Source: Escallonia rubra (lineage: Eukaryota; Streptophyta; Magnoliopsida; Escalloniales; Escalloniaceae). From it: DNA of 64,000 nucleotides. Shown here one piece after another: positions 35,899-44,326 of the stretch (positions within the stretch are counted from its first letter, which is position 1; each line of letters opens with the position of its first letter). Below the pieces are notes generated by a model that worked only from the letters and a program-made list of their open reading frames with translations, had not been told where the DNA came from and did not search any database. The stretch lies in contig JAVXUO010000701.1 of assembly GCA_033065855.1 (NCBI GenBank), forward strand, positions 248,001 to 312,000. The letters are read 5' to 3'. A program made the position numbers and the translations under genes.

Positions 35899-37386
35899 GG
35901 GGAGGGGGCGTTCGGGCATTTTAGTCCTGCACTTGCTCAAGTAACGATTTTTCCCTTTTTTTTTTATTTTTTTCCTTTTTGTGGTGTTGGGGGTGAGGTG
36001 GGATACTTAGGACCTCTTTCCGTTTGGTTATAATAGGCTCATGTAATTTTTATGTTAATTGTCTATCTAGTGTTCTCGTCAAACAGGGTCTAAATGGTCC
36101 ACTGGAGTGTTTGAGGCAGGTTGTTGGGTTTGCAGCTGTGGTGTGTCCCCTTGCAATCTGTATGCTATGGTTAACGAAGGGTGGTGGTTTCACTCACGAT
36201 CTTTTGTAGGTTTTTTCAGTTATCTTTCTTGTTGTAGTCTAGCGAGTGTTAGATGTTTTTTCTCATGTTGTTAAATTTGTTTTTTTGTAAAAAAGGGAAC
36301 GTCTATTTCCACACCATGATATACTTTTTCAAACCCTCATTCGTTGCTAAAAGATATATGGTTACTCGTTAATGTACCTTTTAGCGACATAAGGATGGTG
36401 GGGAGCAACATATAGAATGTGAAAATGAACGCTCTCTTTTAAAATTTGTTTTCAGTCTCGATATATTAATGTCAACCAGGAGTCCCAATTTTTTGTTTAT
36501 ACAGGGAGGTAGAGTTGTTTTAGGGTCAAAATTGATCCTTCATTGGATTCTATTAAAGACTAAACATCAGAATAATGAAGATGTGCACTCTTATTCCCTA
36601 TATTTAGCCGTAAGATCCATAAAATTATTATTAATTGTTACTCATTTTAACTAATGAAGTTCTTGAACTGACCAAAGGCCTGTCAAAAACTTAAAAATCT
36701 CTTCCATTCTTCTTCGGTGTCCAAGTCTGCTCAGCCCTCATTTCAAAAAAAAAAAGGTATGCCCAGCCCTGCATCCAGATTAATTTTTTCAAACCCATCA
36801 CATGCTAGTTTAATTAACAAAAACCCAGCTAGCCCAGCACACAGCTTGCAGACCCAAATCTGTCAGCCATGACCTCTTTGCGAAGTCAACTTTTCGAAAT
36901 CAGTTTATCTAATACTAGTACTAGCTAAAACCCCAGCAATGCATGGGCACACTATCATATGGGACTTTTTTTCCTTTTTGGTGGAATAGGAGAAATAGCA
37001 TTGATACTATAAATTGATAAAAGTTGGGCATTACATTTTAATAAAAACATCATGACATACCATGATTTATTAAACAGTACTTCCAAATAACTATAAAGGA
37101 TGTGCCTACTGTTTTACACTTTGAGTACCAAAAATCAAAACAAGAACAAGAGATCACTTCACGAAAACAAGTTATGCACCAAATCCTGGTAGACGTATGG
37201 AAAGCAAAATTAGCTTGTAGTTTGCCTTCCTTTAGCTGAATTGAATATGTCTTGTGAATACTAAATTGATCGAAGTCTGAGACTACGTGGCAAAAGTCAT
37301 ACTCCCTCTCTCCCAATATTATTGATCGTTTTTCCTTTTGGAATGTCCCTGAATTATTGCACACTTTCCTTTTTAAGAAACAAGTT
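35899..37386. other. No gene seen; a possible Helitron-like terminus and a small foldback
   Basis: The stretch 35899-36300 resembles a spent element tail ending in a T/A-rich run. At 36303-36418 two outer words (gtctatttccacacc and, inverted, gttcattttcacattc) form a weak foldback of MITE type. At 36908 the word TCTAATACTAGTACTAGC followed by aaaacccc resembles the start of a Helitron, inserted after A. No protein frame is supported. Confidence 0.35.
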
Positions 37387-38259
37387 GGGTTAATTACACT
37401 CATGTCCATGAGGTTAAGGTGTAATTACAGGCATGTTCATTAGTTTGAAAAATAGGCACTTGTGCCCTTTGACCTAATGGAATATCCAAATACATATATA
37501 ACGGAATGGTCAAAATGACCATATTGCCCATGACCTAAAATTGAATTTCTTGAAATGCCACCCATTTTATCTCCCCCGCCCACCGGCCGCCGTCGAGGCC
37601 ATTGCCGCCGCAAACGCAAGGGAATCAATCTGTTATAAGAACGCAGAATAAAAGGGAATCAACCCAAGTAGGATTGCCCCAATGTTTTTGTGTCAACAAC
37701 TAGAAGAACGCAGAATAAAGGTTATTATTTGCAAAGTCGCGACAGTGGCTCACAGAGGCGTGTCGCGACAGTGGCTCACAAAGGAGTGTCGCGGCGGAGG
37801 TTGAGTACGTTGCTCACGGTGGGAGTCTGTAAGCGTGGGGCTTGGTGGGTAACCTAGTGATAGTGGTGTGACGGGGGTGGCTAGATCTAGGGCGGGGGGT
37901 TGGGGGATTATTTCGGTAGTTGCAGTAGAGGTTGGTGGTTGTGGGTGTGGAAATGGAAATGGAAATGGGGACGGTGGCGGTGCATTGGGCGGTTGGTAGC
38001 GTGCATCTGCGATGGTTACCGGTGAGGTGGGGTGACAGAAGCGCTGCCGACGGGGTGAGGTAAGGGGAGGGGCTGCCAGCAAGGTGGGGTGAGGGAGGCA
38101 GCTACCGGCATGGTGGGGCGAGGGAAGGGGCGTCTGAGATTTTAGATATGGAAGAGATAAGTTAGGGTTTCTAAAGAATTTCATAGATTTTTCTCCAAAG
38201 AGAGAGAGAGAAACCCATTTGCTTAAACATTAGGTTTTTAACCCTAATTAAAGAAATGA

Positions 38260-38425
38260 GGGTTAATTACAAAACTGTCTCCTGAGGTTTACACGTTACA
38301 CTTTGCTCCCTGTATTTACAACTTTTGCAATAATGTCCTCTGAGGTTGACAAAACCATTGCAAACGACTCCAAAAACCAACGTCCGTTCAAATTCGGCGT
38401 TAAAATAGTCACGTGCCTGTCATGT
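38260..38425. repeat. Left TIR of the Pack-MULE
   Basis: Inverted partner of 39677-39843. Shared words include acaacttttgcaataatgtc and acaaaaccattgcaaacgac. The match fades after attcggc. Confidence 0.92.
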
Positions 38426-38540
38426 GCTATTTTTTTTACTAAAGTAAAGGGCAAAATTGTAATTTTAGTAAAAAAAAACCTTCATCTTCGTTGTGCCCTC
38501 TGTCTCTCTCTCTCTCTCTGCCATCGCCTTGACTCTCCAC

Positions 38541-38775
38541 CAGATGCATCCCTCGACGCCCGTCAGGACATGGTGGTCGTCAAAATCCCCAAGCTCGGCA
38601 AGGAAGCCGCCGCCAAGGCCATCAAGAAGTGGGGCTAGCCCAACTCCAAGATCACCCATCCCATCTCATCTTCTGCACCAGCTCCGGCGTCGACATGCCC
38701 GGCGCCGACTACCAGCTCACCAAGATTCTCTGCCTTCGCCCCTCCGTCAAGAGGCTCATGATGTACCAACAGGGC
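38541..38775 (+). pseudogene. Chalcone synthase fragment (captured)
   Basis: Encodes [20 protein letters not shown], then AIKKWG, and in a second frame [28 protein letters not shown]. This is the well-known block of plant chalcone/stilbene synthase (type III polyketide synthase of flavonoid synthesis) leading to the catalytic cysteine. The copy stops one codon before that cysteine, so it could not be active. Compared with the family, a TAG replaces the Gln after KKWG at about 38635, and a 5-bp tandem duplication (ccatc) near 38657 shifts the frame. The GC-rich third positions are typical of CHS and unlike the AT-rich surroundings. Confidence 0.92.
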
Positions 38776-39509
38776 CAATTTTACTATGCAATAGAAGTGC
38801 TGAAGACAAAGCAGAAAGGGGAAAGAAAGCTTCCGTTGATGAAGATGACTGTTTGAAGTGGCTGGACTCCAAAAAACCAAACTCAGATCACCCATTTTTC
38901 TCTATCTCTCTCTCTGCCCTTTTAGTCTTTCTTCGCCCAATTACACCCACAAAACAAACCTCACACGCACCCACACACTCTGTTTCTCTCTGTTATGACT
39001 TCTTCAGGGAGCTTGGACGCTTCGGCAAACTCCACCTCATCGCCTTTCTCCTTCTCCAACTCGTTCATGACCACCTCCTTCTCCGACTTCCTCACCTCCG
39101 GCGATGCACCCACCACCGTAACTGCCGCCGTCGGCCGCGGATTGCTGGCCAATCGTATTGTCGAGAGGACCGGTTCCGGTGTGCCCAAGTTCAAGTCCAT
39201 CCCGTTGTCGGCCGCGGATCCCTGGCCGATCGTATTGCCGAGAGGACCGGTTCCGGTTTGCCCAGGTTCAAGTCCATCCCTCCCCCTTCGCTTCCCTTGT
39301 CTCCACATGCCGTCTCCCATTCCTCCTACTTCGCCATCCCCCCTGGTTTGAGCCCTGCTGAGCTCCTCGACTCCCCTGTCCTCTTGTCTTCATCTCACGT
39401 ATGTCTCTTGAACATAACTTGCTCTGTTCGTTTGCTTTTTGGTTCTGTTTGGTTGCGGAGAAAACAGAGCAAGTGTATTGTTGAACTCTGTTTTGGGTTC
39501 TGTTTTTAA
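38544..39509 (+). CDS. Chimeric open frame across the three captured fragments
   Basis: One frame from ATG 38544 to the stop at 39509 (321 residues) stays open across all captured pieces. The CHS piece is read out of its native frame. The UGT piece is read in frame ([32 protein letters not shown]). The WRKY piece is first out of frame, then in frame after the internal 77-bp duplication ([30 protein letters not shown]). The end runs into the WRKY intron. Pack-MULEs are sometimes transcribed, so a chimeric transcript is possible. There is no proof of expression or function, and the long frame may be chance in GC-rich DNA. Confidence 0.35.
   Translation: MHPSTPVRTWWSSKSPSSARKPPPRPSRSGASPTPRSPIPSHLLHQLRRRHARRRLPAHQDSLPSPLRQEAHDVPTGPILLCNRSAEDKAERGKKASVDEDDCLKWLDSKKPNSDHPFFSISLSALLVFLRPITPTKQTSHAPTHSVSLCYDFFRELGRFGKLHLIAFLLLQLVHDHLLLRLPHLRRCTHHRNCRRRPRIAGQSYCREDRFRCAQVQVHPVVGRGSLADRIAERTGSGLPRFKSIPPPSLPLSPHAVSHSSYFAIPPGLSPAELLDSPVLLSSSHVCLLNITCSVRLLFGSVWLRRKQSKCIVELCFGFCF
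38773..38885 (+). pseudogene. UDP-glycosyltransferase fragment, UGT73-like (captured)
   Basis: Encodes [20 protein letters not shown], then [18 protein letters not shown]. In UGT73-type enzymes this block (GP..LCN..., [15 protein letters not shown]) lies upstream of the PSPG donor-sugar box. The PSPG box itself and the N-terminal acceptor domain are absent. The join with the CHS piece falls on a shared ggc (end of the CHS CAGGGC and start of the UGT GGCCCA), suggesting joining at microhomology. The frame is intact over the piece. Confidence 0.82.
38886..39398 (+). pseudogene. Group I WRKY factor 5' fragment (captured)
   Basis: A UTR-like CT-rich leader is followed by ATG at 38995 and [50 protein letters not shown], then [20 protein letters not shown] and LLSSSH before a donor gtatgt at 39399. 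This is the N-terminal region of group I WRKY transcription factors, ahead of the first WRKY domain. No WRKY domain or zinc finger is included. A 77-bp direct duplication (39130-39206 and 39207-39283) lies inside and changes the frame. Sequence from 39399 to about 39640 looks like the first intron, so capture was from genomic DNA. Confidence 0.82.
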
Positions 39510-39676
39510 TGCTTTATACTGGGTTTTATTTGCCTTTTGGACTTCGAAAAGATGGTAGAACCGGCAGCATTGCTTTGGGGTTTTGGGTAGGAGAGGAAGA
39601 TAGAGAAGAGAGATATTTAGGGTTTTCAGAGGGATTTGGTAAGGAATTGACTGATTTGCCCATGTCAAAATGGCAT

Positions 39677-39843
39677 GTGCCGTGCACATGCGGACTTAAC
39701 TGCCGAATTTGAACAGACGTTGGTTTTTGGAGTCGTTTGCAATGGTTTTGTCAACCTCAGGGGACATTATTGCAAAAGTTGTAAACACAGGGAGCAAAGT
39801 GCAAAAACGTGTAAACCTCAGGGGACAGTTTTGTAATTAACCC
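39677..39843. repeat. Right TIR of the Pack-MULE
   Basis: Inverted partner of 38260-38425, ending in ttttgtaattaaccc. It is a few bases longer because of a short insertion (gtttttgcac side). Confidence 0.92.
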
Positions 39844-40130
39844 AAGAAATTAAGGTCTTATTATTTAAAATTTAGGTTTTTAATCCTAATTAAAGAATGA
39901 AGGTCTTAAATTTTTATACAGTATATATAATATAAGGGTAGTATTGTCATTTTTAAAAATACATATTGAAGACATCATAAAAAAAAGTACACTTTTCGAA
40001 ACAGTAACATAACGGATGGACACTGGTGTTACCTTTTTAACGTTTGTGGTCATTGTCTGTTGCTTTTTGAAGTTTTTTGTCCTTGGCTGTAATTACCCCC
40101 AAACCTCAGGAACATGTATGTAATTAACCC

Positions 40131-40576
40131 GAACAAGTTTTACCCATTGTTCCTTATTTATGCATTCTCTTATTCTTATCTATACTATACTAGCTAAAAT
40201 CCCGTGTTATACATGGGAAAATAGAGTACAACTATCATAAACTCTAACAAAGTGAATCTTCTAAAAAGTAAAAATCGTCAAATTCGCTATGACACTTTAT
40301 TGGATACTAAACGCTAATTTTATGCTCCTAATATGCTTTTAGATTAGTAAAGCATTAATTTAGACTTTTGCACTTTAGAAATTCTTGGCGATGCAACAGG
40401 AAAATTACTGCTAAGTATGACAATGACAAAAAAATATGTATTTACATCCTTATAGAATAATCAAAAAAATGTAGTCATCTCTTTGCAGTGGGGAATAGCT
40501 GAAAAAAGAAAATCCTTTTATCTTTGGTTACATCTAATTCCTTAAATCATTTTTATTATGCGATCTCTTATTCTTA
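40131..40576. other. No gene seen; Helitron-like start word
   Basis: At 40179 TCTATACTATACTAGCTAAA followed by atcccg resembles the word at 36908. The preceding ctcttattctta is repeated before the next such word at 40577, so about 400 bp lie between two direct copies. The rest is AT-rich without frames. Confidence 0.35.
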
Positions 40577-41397
40577 TCTATACTATATATAATAGGATTC
40601 GATTGATTGATAACTTGAATGAGCAGCAAACTCTCAATCCTATTTTAAAAAAAAGATTGACTTTAGTGAATAAAGAAAATAACGTGTCATATTATAATTG
40701 GATCTCCGCTTCTAATAACTTCTGGTACCCCCACTATACCTAAAATCACTATGCCCTCATGCCAGTACAGTTTGCTAGGTATGCTTTTCCTTTTTTCCTC
40801 GTTGACGGTTCCAAAATCACAATTCACAAACCTGCGAATCACCTTTGTAGATGCACATTTATTCTGCTATGCCTTTTTCAACACCAACTATAGTATTAGT
40901 TGAATCGCTTGACTAATTTGTAGGGGATTGTGTGTATGATTTCTTTCAAATTTGATATCCATTATCTTCATGTGTGAGAATTTAATATATCAAGTTCCAA
41001 TTGGAACTCCACCTGACGTGGTCTCGGCAGTAGAGAAGGAGAGGAGGACGGCCTTCAAACCGGCGAGGGAGGGGGGAGGTGGGGAATGGATGCGGGAGAG
41101 GTAGAGGGAGTAGAGGATGACGAGGTGAGATCGTGGCCGGTGGAGAGGAAGGAGCAGGCGCCGAAGCCGAAGGAGAAGGCAGATTAGGCAGCAGGGAAGG
41201 GGAGGAGGGACTAGGCGGACCGGTCGGAGTTGGTGAAGGAAAAGAGCAAGTCAGCGGTTGGGGAAGGAGGGAGGTCAAAGCGGTAGCAGCCAACAGGCTT
41301 TGGAGATGGACTCGCACCAAAACTGCATCGGCTCCTCCAACCATGCATTGCGTAATTTTTATCTCCGAAACAAAACTATATCTCCCTGCTAAGTGCT

Positions 41398-42140
41398 AAC
41401 CATCTTTTGACAACCCTAATGAGTCTGAAGGTTTATCTTGCAGGCACTGCTAAGACAATTACATGGACCAAAACTCTCGTGAATGCCATGTAAGACTAAT
41501 GGCCCTAAGAGATCATTTTTCAGTTGGTTTTTGTTTTAATCTCATTTATGTCTTCTTAGCCTTCTTTTCTATGAAACTTTTTGTGGCTAAAAAATCAGAG
41601 TTATCAATGAATCATGGGATTCTTTTCTCAAGCCACTTTCAATTTCTTCACTGTATCATATTTGTTCAAATGCTATCCATCTTTTATCAACGCTAATGAG
41701 TCTGAAGGTTTATCTGCTAAGACAATCACATGGACCAAAACTCTCTTGAATGCTCTGTAAGACTAATGGAGCTAAGAGATCTTTTTTCAGTTCTCTCTTG
41801 TTTTTTAATCGCATTTATGTCCTCTCAAAGCTTGGTAAAAGTACAATTTCTGAACATGGCAGTTTTTTCGCGGGTGCCTTTAGTTGTTTTACCACTTTCT
41901 TTTAGGGCTGCAACCCAAATGATTTTAAACAATTTACTTGACCAAGGCGGTCTGGAATAATCGGTAGAAAATAGCTATTTTTTTATTACAGGTTGGACAA
42001 ATAAAAAATGGCAAAGCATCACCCTCTCTGGCTGCATTACACACATGAAATTCTTTCTGATGAAATTTTAGTAACCACAAAATCAGAGCTATCAATGAAT
42101 CATGGGGTCAAGTGAAAGTTTCAATTTCTTCACCCCTATC
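41398..42140. repeat. Imperfect direct duplication, offset about 277 bp
   Basis: The phrase ctaatgagtctgaaggttta occurs at 41416 and 41693, followed in both by ggaccaaaactctc and agagatc. A downstream part (atcaatgaatcatggg) recurs near 41605 and 42090. The repeated small frames beginning MDQNS at 41463 and 41730 are copies of one another and not supported as genes. Confidence 0.7.
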
Positions 42141-42212
42141 ATATCTGTTGTATTGCATGTATATATGTAAGAATATTTGATTTTTTTTTTTTTTTGTTAT
42201 GTGATAATACAG

Positions 42213-42458
42213 TGCCAAATTGGGCAACAAAGTCAACATGTTCAATTGCATTACCCAGGAGTATACCTGAAATGTACAAAGAAAAAGAGCACAATTTGAG
42301 GGTGTTTTCTTTCTCAGAGCTGAGGAATTCCACTAATGATTTCAGTAGGTTGTTAGAGATTGGAGAAGGTGGTTATGGGAGTGTATATAGGTAAAATTAG
42401 GCCTCCAGATGGGCAGGGTGAACCTTTTGTGGGTGCCATTAAAAAGCTTAACAAGCAG
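42213..42458 (+). pseudogene. Receptor-like cytoplasmic kinase fragment (RLCK VII, PBL19/PCRK1-like)
   Basis: After an acceptor-like tract ending in ataatacag, the sequence encodes NWATKSTCSIALPRSIPEMY, KEKEHNLRVFSFSELRNSTN, RLLEIGEGGYGSVY, then in another frame RPPDGQGEPFVGAIKKLNKQ. This is the N-terminal part of class VII receptor-like cytoplasmic kinases, including the glycine loop and the VAIKK lysine. These kinases act in immune signalling at the plasma membrane. A two-base loss near 42391 shifts the frame, and the match ends after LNKQ. With its intron border it looks copied from genomic DNA, fitting capture by a Helitron-like element. Confidence 0.87.
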
Positions 42459-43019
42459 ATTGTAGATAGCTTCTCATTTTTTAATCATTGACATTGTCAT
42501 TTATTTGTTCTTGACATCGCCTTTGGTGATATTAGTTTATCCATTGGTCATATTTTTTTATCTAGAATTTTTTGTGTTGATAGTTTTACTTGCCGATATA
42601 ATCCATCTTTCAAGAGCTAAAGGGGATATGAATTATAATTCATAACTCAGATGAAGAAATTGTGCTTGCAACTTATGATGATCTTCAAACTTATGTTAAG
42701 TTTGTAACTTTAGATAAGGGGAAACAAGTGTTACTATAACTTTCACGGGGAGAAAGTGGTCAGTACAAGCTTGACCAGAAAATTTTAGGGAGACAAAATT
42801 AAGCATCGGATGCTACTTACTAATTAAGGAAGACAAGAAGACTAAGCATAACGTCTTTTAGGAATTACTAGGATAATCGAGATTTGCTCGGTAGATAATA
42901 GTGAAAAATGATGAGCAAGAACAGTGTTTTATAATGAAGATTAGAACGTAGACATACATGAATTTTTTTTTTTCTTTTTGGAGTAGTTCAGATGTTTATC
43001 TCATTTTTTATTCAAGCAG
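42459..43019. other. No gene seen
   Basis: AT-rich sequence between the kinase fragment and the LINE insertion. No frame, repeat pair or known terminus is visible. Confidence 0.5.
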
Positions 43020-43910
43020 TTTAGATGTTATTTCTTTTTTTGATAAAGAAGCGATTGTATTCAACTAATGTTGGGGTACATCATCTTGGATGGCAGGCAT
43101 TACAAAGTCAGGCGCCTCTTCCATCCATGTGCAAAAATCATCAAGGCCTCTAGCGTATTGTGCTAGTTTATGGGCTACTTTATTTCCTGTGCGTCATACA
43201 AGGCTAAATTCGCATCTATGAAAGTTATTACACATCATTTTAACTTCATCAATCACATTACCCATCCCTGATAAATTCTATCCTTCCTGTCGAAGTGCTG
43301 GAATCACATTTGTTGCATCGCCTTCAATAATTGCATTCTGAAAACCACTTTCTAATCCAAAAAGTACAGCTTCAGAAGCTTCCGTTGCCTCTGCACATTC
43401 AGGTTCCAATAAACCCATTATTTTTTTCAAAAAACCTGCGTAGAAATCGCCTTCCGTACCTCGAACCACTACCCCAATACCAATTGCTTGGTCCCCTTCG
43501 AAAACTGTTGCATCAAAGTTAATTTTATAACAACTCACCAGAGGGGCCTGCCAGGAAACAGGGATCGTATTACAAGGTTTTGATGGCTAGGTTTGTGCGT
43601 CTTTGTATTGCTTCAGCAAGTTGACGGTGGATGAGTACAATTCCAGCGCATCACGCTGAGCTCCTGCAAATAAACACTCATTTCTATTATTCCAAAAGTT
43701 CGAGCAAAGTGTCACCAAAACTTCAAACTCCTCTGTATCTACTCTTTCCCTTACATCCTTCCACCACCAATAGATACTATCGCAACACTTGACTTCTTTG
43801 TACAAATTTAGGGAGAAAAGAGCCCACACTTGTCAGGCAAAACTGCAGTTGCGAAGAACATGATACAAGGATTCACCATCTAAACCACATACTGGACACA
43901 CATTGGTTAC

Positions 43911-44326
43911 TGATGTAGAGGAAAAACACCACCTATAAGATAAGGCCATGTGTCATCATCCAGACACATCAAAACCGCCATACCATTAATATGGAAGTGA
44001 GTAAAGATGAATTACTCAGGAGTAACTCCGGGGTATTAACCAGACACTAATGAGGAGTAACCCCCCCCACCCCCCCCCCACAATTAATCTGGTAACCCCA
44101 TAATTAAACAGAAATAACTCCCCACTAAGCTGGGAGCCCTATAAAAGGAGTGGGGAAGAATATGTCAGGCATGTAAGAGAGCTAAACTTACACTTCACTA
44201 ACTCTCAAACATATTCTGACTTAAGCATATGAGATTTCCCGCCGAAAATCCTTCCGGCAAGTCACCGGTGTCGATTTTGCTGTGTAGGTCTATTCACGAA
44301 GCGCGTCCTGAGTTCTCTCCACAACA
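43911..44326 (+). mobile_element. Solo LTR inside the LINE (fossil)
   Basis: Starts TGATGTAGAGG and ends CTCTCCACAACA. The flanks gttac (43906-43910) and attac (44327-44331) are a near-exact 5-bp target duplication. A TATA box (tataaaa) at 44140-44146 is followed by a leader-like region. Length and layout fit a small copia-type or TRIM LTR. No internal region remains. It is younger than the LINE. Confidence 0.85.
44140..44146 (+). promoter_or_regulatory. TATA box of the solo LTR
   Basis: The word tataaaa, about 230 bp from the LTR start, with a GC-rich upstream part. Position fits the U3/R border of a short plant LTR. Confidence 0.6.

Larger units (their letters stand above)
38260..39843 (+). 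mobile_element. Pack-MULE with fragments of three host genes
   Basis: Inverted repeats of about 165 bp start GGGTTAATTACAAAACTGTC on both sides. The 9-bp target duplication is aagaaatga (38251-38259) and aagaaatta (39844-39852), one mismatch. There is no transposase. Between the repeats, in one direction, lie a chalcone synthase exon piece, a UGT73-like glycosyltransferase piece, and the 5' end of a group I WRKY gene with 5' UTR, exon 1 and the start of intron 1. The pieces are joined directly. It inserted into another MULE. Confidence 0.93.
37387..40130. mobile_element. Outer MULE, host of the Pack-MULE
   Basis: Ends are GGGTTAATTACACTCATG and, inverted from the right, GGGTTAATTACATACATG. 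The flanks aaacaagtt (37378-37386) and gaacaagtt (40131-40139) form a 9-bp target duplication with one mismatch. Without the inner Pack-MULE the element is about 1.16 kb. No transposase is present. A proline-rich minus-strand frame (38184-37750) is low in complexity and is not called as a gene. The terminus is related to that of the inner element, so both belong to one non-autonomous MULE group. Confidence 0.82.
40577..43019 (+). mobile_element. Helitron-like copy A with a captured kinase exon
   Basis: Starts TCTATACTATATATAATAGG after an A and shares about 70 bp of the start, plus blocks near 40680-41200, with copy B (49692 onward and 52459 onward), for example gagcagcaaactctcaatcc. TC at the 5' end and insertion after A fit Helitrons. 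The 3' hairpin and CTRR end were not found, so the right limit is arbitrary. It contains a GC-rich stretch (41020-41320), a 277-bp direct duplication, and an RLCK exon. Confidence 0.42.

Noticed and set aside
37750-38184. Proline-rich 144-residue minus-strand frame
   Set aside because: Low complexity, inside a non-autonomous MULE, no domain or conserved motif.
41133-41399. Glycine/glutamate-rich frame and its proline-rich antisense partner
   Set aside because: Mirror low-complexity frames of a GC-rich tract in the Helitron-like copy; the related tract in copy B does not keep the frame.
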